Part shown: positions 44,691 through 52,929 of the stretch, piece by piece
Numbering within the stretch: the first letter of the stretch is position 1
Layout: every line of letters starts with the position of its first letter
Origin: Clostridia bacterium
GTDB taxonomy: Bacteria; Bacillota; Peptococcia; DRI-13; SM3-B62
NCBI GenBank assembly: GCA_018432615.1
Contig: JAHDSQ010000001.1
Span: forward strand, 1 to 64,000
Length of the DNA: 64,000 bases
Direction of reading: 5' to 3'
Notes under the pieces: generated by a model
What the model saw: only the letters and a program-made list of their open reading frames with translations
Told to the model about the DNA's origin: nothing
The model's database searches: none
Program-made: the position numbers and the translations under genes

Positions 44691-45077
44691 TTATTCCTTT
44701 CCGGTCAGCCCATAAACGCTTCTTAAAGATTCTTGATAGCGGCGGAGGGCAGCCAGTATTTCTTTATCCTGCTGTTTATAAATAACCTCCAATTCTTCAG
44801 TGGAGTATAGATTCAATTTATCTTTGCCACCGATTTGTTCAATGTATTGCAGAATATATTCTTCTAAAAGAACGGCCACCTCAGCAATATATTCTGAAGT
44901 GGCCAGTTCGCCAGAAGCCTCTATTATCTCATGAGCATAGACTTTGCACATTCTTGTTATATTGGTATATCCATCCTCGCGAAAATTTGAGAGAAAAAAC
45001 TCCACAGATCTTGGAATGTATTCCTCACTTTGGACGTAAATTTCCCATGCCCTTTTTGGGGTGAGATTCTTATACAT
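44691..45077 (-). CDS. Protein of unknown function, pair member 2
   Basis: The 128-residue, largely helical protein starts at the ATG at 45077 after AAGGGGGC. The frame is open further upstream without a site. It is rich in Glu, Tyr and Ile (VQSEEYIPRSVEFFLSNFRE). No family is recognised. A decayed fragment of a paralogue lies at 30169-30279, so this family has been duplicated or moved in this genome. It is likely cotranscribed with the gene downstream. Confidence 0.75.
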   Translation of the reverse strand: MYKNLTPKRAWEIYVQSEEYIPRSVEFFLSNFREDGYTNITRMCKVYAHEIIEASGELATSEYIAEVAVLLEEYILQYIEQIGGKDKLNLYSTEELEVIYKQQDKEILAALRRYQESLRSVYGLTGKE

Positions 45078-45119
45078 CTTTGTTAGCCCCCTTTTTAATA
45101 CTATCAGGTACGAAATCAA

Positions 45120-45569
45120 ATTTTGACACAGTAATCAACTCCTTTCTATATATTACTATCCGTTAGAAGGTCAAAATATAAACCCTATATTTTTAATTTT
45201 TAGATGAAGATAGCGGGATACATTGTCGGTTAGAAGGTTAAATAGATAATATGTTGTGTCCGGGGAAATTACTATTTCTTGATAAAGAGGGAGTGGATAA
45301 TTACGGATTTAATAAGTTCGTTTTCATAGCTTCTCATGGAGGGAATATGAAGATAACTGAAGAAATCATTAATGAAATCGCTACGTGATGTTACCACAAG
45401 GTTTGAAGGAGAGTACAATTTGACTTCTGGATCCTGTAGAGCCATGCATATGTTGAAGTGCAGGACAAGGAATTTCTTGATAACATGTTTAAAAACGGAA
45501 TAAAAGGAGTTCCTGGACGAACCCACAGGAGTATGCAATGAAATCATATAAAAGAAAAGGTGAAGTAGA
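45120..45569. other. Gap with possible gene debris
   Basis: Several short + strand frames (for example VEVQDKEFLDNMFKNGIKGV near 45453-45515) read like broken coding sequence. They are interrupted by stops and have no ribosome binding sites. I cannot name the source gene. AAAGGTGAAG before 45570 is the ribosome binding site of the next gene. Confidence 0.35.
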
Positions 45570-46418
45570 ATGGAATTATTTTTAGACTGCCTGCCCTGTA
45601 TACTTAGACAGGGACTTGAAGCAGCATATGAATCAACCGATAACACTGAATTACAGGAAAAAATAATGGATGATGCAGTAAAAGTGATAGCTGATTACAG
45701 AAAATATGATTATGCACCGGAGCTTTGTAGGGCGGTACACAGTGCTGTCAAACATCATACCAACAATCAGGATCCTTATAGAAAAATAAAAGACTCCGAT
45801 ATCAAGGAAGCTAAAAAGCTGGAGGATGATATACGGAGCTTTATAAAAAATGGAGAGGACAATCTAAAGGGAGCTATAAAAGCGTCTGCTACAGGCAATG
45901 TAATGGATACTGCTATATTTAAGGACTTGGATATAAAGAAATGCTTGGAAGAAGAATTACACAAGAAATTTAAAAGATGTGATATTGAAGACTTAAGGTC
46001 AGAGTTAAAAAAAGACAGCAGCATTTTAATAATAGGCGATAATTCCGGAGAAGGTGTCTTTGATAAGATTTTAATTGAAATGCTCTCAAAAGACTATAGA
46101 GTGACATTTGCCTATAGAAGTGAACCTATAATCAATGACATCACGAAAAGAGAAGTGAATATAATAGGCATCGGCGATTATGCTGAGGTGGTTTCCACAG
46201 GGTGTTCCGCTCCGGGGGCCTTGGTCAAGGAATTCAGTAATGAATTTAAGGAAAATTTCTATAATAGTGATATAGTAATAAGCAAGGGCCAAGGCAATTT
46301 TGAAGCTCTTTCTGAAGTTGATAGGAGCATTTATTTTCTGCTTAAGGCCAAATGCCCCAAAATCGCTAAGGCACTGGATGTCGAAGTTGGAGACTATGTC
46401 TTCCGGCTGAAAAGATAA
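45570..46418 (+). CDS. DUF89/ARMT1-like metal-dependent phosphatase
   Basis: The 282-residue protein has the family's N-terminal CLPC motif (residues 8-11), the metal/phosphate motif GDNSGEGVFD (~155-164) and SKGQGNFEAL (~235-244). DUF89 proteins hydrolyse damaged or side-product phosphometabolites, the 'damage-control phosphatase' role. The class with CxxC is found in archaea and anaerobic bacteria. It lies 15 bp upstream of a metallo-hydrolase gene and probably forms an operon with it. Confidence 0.88.
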   Translation: MELFLDCLPCILRQGLEAAYESTDNTELQEKIMDDAVKVIADYRKYDYAPELCRAVHSAVKHHTNNQDPYRKIKDSDIKEAKKLEDDIRSFIKNGEDNLKGAIKASATGNVMDTAIFKDLDIKKCLEEELHKKFKRCDIEDLRSELKKDSSILIIGDNSGEGVFDKILIEMLSKDYRVTFAYRSEPIINDITKREVNIIGIGDYAEVVSTGCSAPGALVKEFSNEFKENFYNSDIVISKGQGNFEALSEVDRSIYFLLKAKCPKIAKALDVEVGDYVFRLKR

Positions 46419-46433
46419 TTTGGGGCTGATAAG

Positions 46434-47381
46434 ATGAAAATCGAAATAATTGGAACTGAATCCTTGGGAGTCAGGGGACTCTGCTGCAGTGTTGAATTCG
46501 ATAATAGGAAAATAATTATCGACCCAGGAGTTTCCTTGGGCTATATCAGAAATGGTTTAAAACCTCATCCACTTCAGATTGCTGTTGGAAATATTATTAG
46601 GAATAAGATAATTGAAAAAGTCGAAACTTCAACAGATATTATTTTCAGCCATTTTCATGGAGACCATATACCTTTGATGAATGCCAACCCATATCAACTG
46701 TCCATAAGTCAACTGGGAACCATCGGAGATGATTGTAGAATTTGGGCTAAAAAAGAAGACGGTTCTAACAGTCGAATGAAAGCCAGAGAGGAGTCCTTAA
46801 TTTTTGGACTCGATCATGATATAGACAGTGCCGAAGGTAGAATAGATGAGAACTTGTTCTTTTCTGTGGAAGTTCCTCACGGAATAAGTGGAACCCAGGG
46901 AGGCACTGTTGTAATGACTTGTATAGAAGCAGACGGTACAAGGTTTTTACATGCCTCGGATATTCAATTTCTTGATAACGAAGCGGTTAAGGAGATAATG
47001 AGGATCAGTCCTGATATTGTACTTGCAAGCGGACCTCCCATTTATCTTGAGGATTCTACGAGAGATATAAAAGACTTGGCCTGGAATAATCTACTGGAAA
47101 CATCAGGAAATGTTAAAACCTTGATTCTGGACCACCATATATTAAGGTGCAGTGAAGGGGTTGAATGGCTGGAAAGGTTAAAAGCCGAATCTCATAATAC
47201 AGTATGTTGCGGTGCAGACTATATGGGGAAGAACAGACATTTTCTTGAAGCTTTAAGAGAAAACCTCTATAAGGATATTCCCGTTGAAGATGGTTGGCAC
47301 GATCTCTATGAAGTCAAAAAAATTGACCTTGCTGATTTCTTGATTGAAGGCAGGAGAAAATACAGCTGGTTTCAGTATTAA
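46434..47381 (+). CDS. Metallo-beta-lactamase-fold hydrolase (UPF0282-like)
   Basis: The 315-residue protein has the motif HFHGDH (His73, His75, Asp77, His78), DHHILR near 230 and an ASDIQF strand that carry the binuclear metal site. The overall layout (MKIEIIGTESLGVRGLCCSV start) resembles the UPF0282 family of archaeal and clostridial hydrolases of unknown substrate. Linkage to the DUF89 phosphatase suggests successive hydrolytic steps or repair of one metabolite, but the substrate is not known. Confidence 0.85.
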   Translation: MKIEIIGTESLGVRGLCCSVEFDNRKIIIDPGVSLGYIRNGLKPHPLQIAVGNIIRNKIIEKVETSTDIIFSHFHGDHIPLMNANPYQLSISQLGTIGDDCRIWAKKEDGSNSRMKAREESLIFGLDHDIDSAEGRIDENLFFSVEVPHGISGTQGGTVVMTCIEADGTRFLHASDIQFLDNEAVKEIMRISPDIVLASGPPIYLEDSTRDIKDLAWNNLLETSGNVKTLILDHHILRCSEGVEWLERLKAESHNTVCCGADYMGKNRHFLEALRENLYKDIPVEDGWHDLYEVKKIDLADFLIEGRRKYSWFQY

Positions 47382-47390
47382 GGTAATTCT

Positions 47391-47720
47391 ATTCGCAGTG
47401 TAGCTCAACGTAAAGTTCCGGTGATTATTGTTGACGGCAAAGGAGACGATAGCTTAGTTAATAATGTACAAAGTATCGCTGGGGAGTATGGAAGAAAATA
47501 CCGTGTTTATATTCAGTTTGAACATTCTTATGTTTGCTGAGCATTCAAGGTTTTTAGGAAGATTGGTCGTGATTGATGCTAAAACAATGGCAGCAAGAAT
47601 GTTGGGAAAAGGCAAGAAGGTATTTTGTTTGTTTGATTGATGAGTTCGGGGTGTTTGCAAGGCCTCAGGTTGCTCTCCAGCATTGCCCTATCCTGTCGAT
47701 AAGCAAGAGCCAGTATTAGT
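47391..47720 (+). pseudogene. Decayed conjugation coupling protein (VirD4/TraG-like) fragment
   Basis: Three overlapping + strand frames give pieces of a type IV coupling-protein ATPase. They are KVPVIIVDGKGDDSLVNNVQ, then LNILMFAEHSRFLGRLVVID, then DEFGVFARPQVALQ, with frameshifts near 47517 and 47635. The DEFG segment is the Walker B region. Both ends are missing. It is a scar of a conjugative element in this accessory region. Confidence 0.7.
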
Positions 47721-47821
47721 ATTACCAATCTATGTGAAAAATCCATTTACACAAAATATTTTACATTCCCTCTCCTTTTTATGGGATGGATAGATATGTG
47801 AAGTTGCTCAACTCTTTACTA

Positions 47822-48295
47822 CTATAATAACAAAATCTTGGTTATATCAGTTATATCCTTATCATTTAAGACGCCATTTTTTAAATGCAAAATATGTCCA
47901 TTCTGGTGGGTACTATATTTCGAATATATGCCAATAACATTATGAGGAATTTTATATGCGCCTTTAACAGTAAAATCTTTATTGAATAAGACGCCTATTA
48001 AATAATCAAACTCCTTTTTTTCGTAGTTTCTAATAACGCCTAACTGAGTTGAATTATTTGTTGGATCAAGTCTTCTGGATTTTATTTGGTATCTTATACC
48101 AGAATTATCAATAGCATCAAATCCTGCCTTAGAATTCGTTTGGAGAGCCAACCCCATCTTTTTTGATACTAACCATTCGGCATAGTCCGCAACTGGATTG
48201 TTTCTAGTCCTAATTATTTTTCTACTTTTCAACTCATCCAACAATTCACTATTTAATTGAAGGAGTTCTATATCTGTTAGGTTTGATATATTCAT
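47822..48295 (-). CDS. Small nuclease-like protein of unknown function
   Basis: The 157-residue protein starts at the ATG at 48295, directly after AAAGGAGG, although the frame is open to 48391. The middle carries SKAGFDAIDNSGIRYQIKSR, a pattern (D...xQIK) reminiscent of PD-(D/E)xK restriction-like folds found in small DNA-modification proteins. A nuclease role is inference, and a DNA-binding or antirestriction role is possible. It stands alone between element remnants. Confidence 0.7.
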   Translation of the reverse strand: MNISNLTDIELLQLNSELLDELKSRKIIRTRNNPVADYAEWLVSKKMGLALQTNSKAGFDAIDNSGIRYQIKSRRLDPTNNSTQLGVIRNYEKKEFDYLIGVLFNKDFTVKGAYKIPHNVIGIYSKYSTHQNGHILHLKNGVLNDKDITDITKILLL

Positions 48296-48576
48296 TTTTC
48301 CTCCTTTATGTCCGCGACTGTTGCGGAAATGCAGTGTCCAAGCGAAGTGATAAACTAACTCACGAAATAATTCTTTAAGGAAAATTTCCAAGCATAAAGA
48401 AATACACTTGTTTTTTCCGATTTAATATAATCACTTATCTGTTTGAATACTTATTTTCCAAGTTGACCCTTTTTAATTTCAACAACAACTTCTCCGCCCG
48501 ATAATCGGATGAGTGAGCATAGGGAAGCGATGGCCGACTATCTTATAAATTTATAAACTTCAAACACAAGCCAGTT

Positions 48577-48740
48577 AAGATCACTACCCTCATTATACCA
48601 AAACAAAACCAATGACCCACACAAAAAGCCCTGGACATGTCCAGAGCTTTTTGATAATACGCAAATTAGGCCTGATTTTTATAATCAATAATATCTTCTT
48701 CGTTGTCAACAATAGTGTAGGCTTTCTGTTATCCAGAAAT
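48577..48740. repeat. Direct repeat copy 2 (integrase 3' end plus terminator)
   Basis: It is closely similar to 36385-36545 and in the same orientation. It contains the shared CATTATACCAAAACAAA block and the hairpin at 48623-48652 (one mismatch). The last ~20 codons of an integrase end YKNQA, with a stop at 48668-48666. The frame is closed by a stop codon at its upstream end. Confidence 0.75.
48666..48730 (-). pseudogene. Integrase C-terminal scrap
   Basis: The minus strand reads QKAYTIVDNEEDIIDYKNQA and then a stop, parallel to QKPFNVAEKEGDIIAYKNQV at 36479. Nothing of the catalytic domain remains. Confidence 0.7.
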
Positions 48741-48830
48741 ATGAAGGTTGGTTAATGAGAAAGCGGGGGCAAGAGAGCTTGAATTTATGGTGAGGAAGAA
48801 ACACCCCACTTTGATTTGCAGGGTTTTACA

Positions 48831-49325
48831 TTAAGATGCGGGTCTTTCAGGCAGGACCTTAAGCGGAATTCTGCCGCGGAGCTTAAGCAGTTCCTTTATA
48901 GTACAGTATTTGTCAATCAAACTTACGATTAGTGCCTCGCGAGTTCTGGGTGGTGTGATCGTAAGCGGCCACATGTGCCGCAATATAATATTTTGCTCTG
49001 TTTGATTTAAATCAAATTGCTGCGAAGCGGTATTCAATGCTTCACGCGGGTGAGTAAAACCATGCAATGTCTGCCCCTTGCGCCCAGTTTGCTCACGCCA
49101 ATCATATAGGAAAAAATCATGCAAAAGCGCTCCACGGATAAGACTTCTGTTGTCAATAGTAAGTCCCAATCGGATACTCAATCTGTAACTGTGGTAGGCA
49201 ACGGATATACTGTGATCCAGACGAGTTGTTCCACGATGTTGCGTGAAATATTTAAGCTGCTGCACTTCATCGCATTTCAGAAGTTCTTGTGTGCAGGAGC
49301 AAAAAAAACTATTTATGTGTTCCAA
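48831..49325 (-). CDS. HD-domain phosphohydrolase
   Basis: The 164-residue protein has HD superfamily residues: RLDHSISVAYHSYRLS (His), ALLHDFFLYDW (HD pair) and a late aspartate in SLIDKYC. It probably hydrolyses a nucleotide or other phosphoester. The frame is open to 49541, but that would read through the terminator and the tRNA gene and begins with tRNA-derived sequence. The TTG at 49325 after AAAGGAATG is the realistic start. Confidence 0.8.
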   Translation of the reverse strand: MEHINSFFCSCTQELLKCDEVQQLKYFTQHRGTTRLDHSISVAYHSYRLSIRLGLTIDNRSLIRGALLHDFFLYDWREQTGRKGQTLHGFTHPREALNTASQQFDLNQTEQNIILRHMWPLTITPPRTREALIVSLIDKYCTIKELLKLRGRIPLKVLPERPAS

Positions 49326-49384
49326 TAATATTTTTTCATTCCTTTCATATACTAGACGAACTGGTCTGGTGAAAAGTAGGCATA

Positions 49385-49410
49385 CAAAAAGGAGGCTTAA
49401 TCGTCTCCTT
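49385..49410 (-). terminator. Terminator downstream of tRNA-Thr
   Basis: The minus strand reads AAGGAG, an ~10-base loop and CTCCTT, then TTTTG. It lies 70 bp past the tRNA 3' end. Confidence 0.75.
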
Positions 49411-49480
49411 GATTTTCTATGGGGTTTTTGTGGTTTTTTCCTCCTGGAAAACATGCCCATCCTCGTATTCTTAGTGTGAG

Positions 49481-49555
49481 TGGAGCTGATGGGGGGATTT
49501 GAACCCCCGACCTGCGCATTACGAATGCGCTGCTCTACCACTGAGCCACATCAGC
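49481..49555 (-). tRNA. tRNA-Thr (anticodon CGT)
   Basis: A complete cloverleaf is visible. The acceptor stem is GCTGATG/CATCAGC and the D-arm contains TGGCTCAGTGGTAGAGCA. The anticodon loop TTCGTAA reads ACG codons, and the T-arm has GGGGGTTCAAATCCCCC. CCA is encoded at the 3' end (49483-49481). Being next to integrase remnants, it may have been a target for element insertion. Confidence 0.95.
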
Positions 49556-49611
49556 ACAACACGAGCACATAACAATTATAAAGAGGTAAAGGTAAAATGT
49601 CAATTCTATGA

Positions 49612-50013
49612 TCATTCTTTGGTTATCCTTTGCCCAATCATTATTATAATAAAATCACTATTTGATTTAGCACTTACAAGTGCTTCTTGCATATCTCTTT
49701 CCTCCAGCACCAATTGCGTTGGATACCTTGGCTGTATCCCATAAGCTGTCAAATCAGAACACTGATCTGCTATTTCCACAAAGTTATCAGATATACTCGA
49801 ACATAACACTTGTAATTGATTTAAGTCATGGGTTTTTGGAGGATTCATCCCATGTAATACAAGGTATCCTTTTAGATATTTCTCGGCTGATTGTTGACAA
49901 TGATAACATATAATCTCAAAGGGAACGGGGCGCATATCAAGAAGATATTCTGCACTCATTAAATCCATTTCCGCAAGCTTTTGCCATTCTTTTGAACTTA
50001 TTAAATTATCCAT
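49612..50013 (-). CDS. HEPN-domain toxin of HepT/MntA type
   Basis: The 133-residue helical protein is of the HEPN class (SKEWQKLAEMDLMSAEYLLD at the start and CYHCQQSAEKYLKGYLVLHG in the middle). The C-terminal RYPTQLVLEERDMQEAL segment is common in this group. HEPN proteins are RNases kept in check by the partner nucleotidyltransferase. It lies 33 bp downstream of the MNT gene in the same direction. The canonical RxxxxxH motif is not obvious, so activity is uncertain. Confidence 0.88.
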   Translation of the reverse strand: MDNLISSKEWQKLAEMDLMSAEYLLDMRPVPFEIICYHCQQSAEKYLKGYLVLHGMNPPKTHDLNQLQVLCSSISDNFVEIADQCSDLTAYGIQPRYPTQLVLEERDMQEALVSAKSNSDFIIIMIGQRITKE

Positions 50014-50046
50014 AGAGCATCATACCTTCCTGTACTACTTGACGCT

Positions 50047-50295
50047 CTATTGACGGAGTATACTTTCGTTGATTAAATTTGTTTTTTTATCCCTAATTGC
50101 TTTGTTTATCAGTTTTATAGCATCAATCTCTCGAATGTCAGCATCCTCTTTTATTACAACAAAAATATCTAAGTCTGAATCAGCATGTGGTATACCGGTA
50201 GCATATGAACCAAAGAGATATATTTGTTCAACGGGAACGATTCCAATAATAGTATCTATTATCGTTTGTAATTCACCTTGTATTTTCTGGTCCAA
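50047..50295 (-). CDS. Minimal nucleotidyltransferase (MntA-type antitoxin)
   Basis: The protein has 82 residues from the TTG at 50295 after GGAGGTG. An ATG at 50328 has no ribosome binding site. The Pol-beta-type motif LFGSYATGIPHADSDLDIFV carries GSx10DxD with both metal-binding aspartates, and a third acidic residue is missing or distal. In related pairs MNT adds nucleotides to the HEPN protein to silence it. It precedes the HEPN gene as in known pairs. Confidence 0.9.
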   Translation of the reverse strand: MDQKIQGELQTIIDTIIGIVPVEQIYLFGSYATGIPHADSDLDIFVVIKEDADIREIDAIKLINKAIRDKKTNLINESILRQ

Positions 50296-50403
50296 GCTCA
50301 ACACCTCCGTTTGCTTTTCGGTGTTCATATAAATAAATACCTTAGTAATTATTATACCAAATTCTGTCGTTATATTCAGCTATATCAAAAGAGCAGGTCA
50401 TAT

Positions 50404-51483
50404 CTATCCCAAATCGACTTCAGTATCCAGCAGTGTAGCGGATTCTTTGGCGGCCCAGCGTATCTTGTAGGTAACGAGGGAAACCTCGACTAATGCGTGT
50501 ATGTAATAACTGCCCATTGGGAAGCGATCGTGCCAGCGGTTTAAGATATTATCCAGCCTTCTCCAGATGTGGGGTTCGGTTACTTTTTCGAACTTTTTGC
50601 CGGACAGTTTGTTTTGCAGTTCATCATTGTAAGAGGTAAAAAGGAGCAGGCCATTTTCCAGAAGGGTCAAGATTTCTTGAAACTCCGAACTGACGGGTAA
50701 TTTCCCGGTTTTTTTCCGCCTCTTTATTCTCTCCTCCGTTAGAAAATGAATATCCCGTGTTCTTTGCCAAAGGCCTTTGTTGTATGAAATATAATCGTTG
50801 TAGAATTTGTTTTTTCTCTCTTGAAGAGAATCCTCTTCTTTTTCCCGTGCAGGACCCAGGTTGTACTTATAAAGCTCGTATAGGTGTTGGGTCTCCTTAA
50901 ACAGGCTATTAACTTCCAGCTTCTTTTCCTCTAAATCACTGGGGGTCAGGGCATCTGCATCCAAATACCCGTGTACGGCATCACAAAAAGCTACAGTAAT
51001 AACGCTGTTTAATTCACAGAGCTTATCGCGCAAAGGCCTTGAATAACGCGGAGGGACAATAATCATATTGACCAGTAATGCTGCGCCTATCCCTATAAAT
51101 ATGGCGAGAGAACGGGTCATGGCATGGGAAAGAAATTCAGTCGCCGGTGAACCCAGGATGAAGATGGAGGCCATGATACCTCCTGCCATACCCGCTCGCA
51201 ACTTAAAGCGGCTGCAGGTGAGAATTACCAGCACGGTTGAAAGGCCCATGCTGATGGGATTTGAGCCAATTATAACTCCCAGGGTAATGGCGATACTGAT
51301 GGAAATGATATGGATAAGAACCTGCTCTTTAGCGTTGGACAGGCTCATGCCCAGTGAGGGCTGCAGATTCAACACTGCGGCCGCCGCAGCAAAAATGGCG
51401 GGTTGAATGTCAAAGTGTACACAGATGTACATACTGATCGTTACGGCTATTCCTGTTTTAATGATTCTGGCACCAGCTAACAT
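50404..51483 (-). CDS. Aromatic acid exporter/FUSC family membrane protein
   Basis: The 359-residue protein starts at the ATG at 51483 after AAGGAG. Its N-terminal half has about six helices of the ArAE_1/DUF939 type (GIAVTISMYICVHFD, AVLNLQPSLGMSLSNA). The C-terminal half is a helical cytoplasmic domain. Relatives (YgaE-like, AaeB) export aromatic carboxylates or other anions. It follows the CapA-like gene by 19 bp, so the two are cotranscribed. Confidence 0.87.
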   Translation of the reverse strand: MLAGARIIKTGIAVTISMYICVHFDIQPAIFAAAAAVLNLQPSLGMSLSNAKEQVLIHIISISIAITLGVIIGSNPISMGLSTVLVILTCSRFKLRAGMAGGIMASIFILGSPATEFLSHAMTRSLAIFIGIGAALLVNMIIVPPRYSRPLRDKLCELNSVITVAFCDAVHGYLDADALTPSDLEEKKLEVNSLFKETQHLYELYKYNLGPAREKEEDSLQERKNKFYNDYISYNKGLWQRTRDIHFLTEERIKRRKKTGKLPVSSEFQEILTLLENGLLLFTSYNDELQNKLSGKKFEKVTEPHIWRRLDNILNRWHDRFPMGSYYIHALVEVSLVTYKIRWAAKESATLLDTEVDLG

Positions 51484-51502
51484 TATTCTTCTCCTTAATT
51501 GT

Positions 51503-52741
51503 CTAATAGGATTCAATCAAATCAAGTTGAGATACGGGAAGTGGAAGTCTGTGGAGCATAAACATTTCGGAGTGTTCTCCTGAAAGGCGGGAATCAATCA
51601 GCTCCCAAGCCTGATTTAGTGCTTCGATTTCTTTATTGCTAAAATTATGTTCTTGTCCCGTCTCAATGCTGGTCAGGCAAGGTTCAATCGGCAACACCTC
51701 AAAAGAAGTTCTGCCTCCAGTCTGATACCGTCTTGTCCAGATTGGAATATAGGTGGCCTTTTCGAAAGTAACCTTGTCGGTATCCGGCTCAATGGTCAAG
51801 AAAACGTTGAGAAGCACGCTGGATTTACGATCCAGTTTGGATTGGTCCGAAATGAAATTACCTAACGAATAAATGACAAAATTATTGGTGCCCCTGTCCT
51901 CGTTCTTGATTACTGCGGTGGGCTGAAGGACGTGGGGATGACTGCCAAAGATGATGTCGGCACCTGCCGAGAAAAGGGAATGGGCTAACTGCTCTTGGTG
52001 GCTGTTAGGTTTTGTCTGGTACTCCTGTCCAAAATGCAGGCAGACGATAATATAATGAGCACCTTGCTCTTGAGCTTTAAGGATGTCCCCCTTGATAACT
52101 TCTTCATTTATGTAGTTGACGCAGAACTCCTTATCCTTGGGAGGGTTTAAGCCGTTAGTACCGTAAGTATAGGAAAGTACGGCCAGTTTGATATTCTCGA
52201 CATCCAGTAAAAGCAGCTGTTCTTGCTCTTCTTTGGTACGTGAAGTTCCGGTATGGAGGAGACCGGCGGCATCAAGGTTATCGAGTGTTGAAACGAGTCC
52301 CCCATAGCCTTTATCCAGGCTATGGTTGTTTGCTGTTGTGAGGATGTCGAAGCCGGCTTTTTTTAAATTGATGGCAAGTTCTTCGGGGGTATTAAAGCGA
52401 GGATACCCGCCATATCCGGCAGTTTTTCCGGCGAAGGTCGTTTCCAGATTCCCGATTAGTATATCAGGAACCTTTAATAGGGGGGATATTCTCTTGAAAA
52501 AGGGAGAATAGTCGTAATTGCCCTGTTCCGCTTGATATCCTGACTGAAGCTGGGTGTTATGCATCATGATATCGCCGGTTACGGATATAATCAGGGTTTT
52601 GTTTTGCTTTGGCGGGGGAGGAGGCGGTTCGTTGACGGAATCGCCGGCTGTAGTGACAGTGGGTCGGCAACCTGAAAGGAAGAAAACGAGGAAGAAGAAA
52701 AAAACAGTAAGTACCTGTAAATTGTTGCGGTTTGTTCTCAT
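51503..52741 (-). CDS. CapA-like lipoprotein (metallophosphatase fold)
   Basis: The 412-residue protein has a lipobox at about Cys25 (FLSGC) and a Pro-rich spacer. The PGA_cap domain has VTGDIMMHN, GNLETTFAG, TANNHSLDKG and FGSHPHVLQP, all ligands of the calcineurin-like metal site. CapA/PgsA proteins take part in poly-gamma-glutamate synthesis, but many free-standing copies have unknown surface roles. No capB or capC is nearby. It is the first gene of a two-gene unit with the exporter. Confidence 0.92.
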   Translation of the reverse strand: MRTNRNNLQVLTVFFFFLVFFLSGCRPTVTTAGDSVNEPPPPPPKQNKTLIISVTGDIMMHNTQLQSGYQAEQGNYDYSPFFKRISPLLKVPDILIGNLETTFAGKTAGYGGYPRFNTPEELAINLKKAGFDILTTANNHSLDKGYGGLVSTLDNLDAAGLLHTGTSRTKEEQEQLLLLDVENIKLAVLSYTYGTNGLNPPKDKEFCVNYINEEVIKGDILKAQEQGAHYIIVCLHFGQEYQTKPNSHQEQLAHSLFSAGADIIFGSHPHVLQPTAVIKNEDRGTNNFVIYSLGNFISDQSKLDRKSSVLLNVFLTIEPDTDKVTFEKATYIPIWTRRYQTGGRTSFEVLPIEPCLTSIETGQEHNFSNKEIEALNQAWELIDSRLSGEHSEMFMLHRLPLPVSQLDLIESY

Positions 52742-52929
52742 AGAAAATCACATCCGTCTATGTAAGTTCTCAATACCATTGTTAATACAATCATTATAGC
52801 AATAATTTCTATATTTTGTCCCACCATATTAATCGGTCAATATTGAGAGGTCGAGTAGCCATTTGACCCTTGACGGCATAAGGTAAAGGAGCAGCTAATT
52901 GCCTTGTTGTCAGAGAAAGGGGAATATAA

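Noticed and set aside
49326-49541. N-terminal extension of the HD-domain protein (reads VGGSNPPIS through the tRNA region)
   Set aside because: This peptide is a translation of the tRNA-Thr gene and crosses its terminator. A TTG with a ribosome binding site at 49325 gives a normal HD protein.
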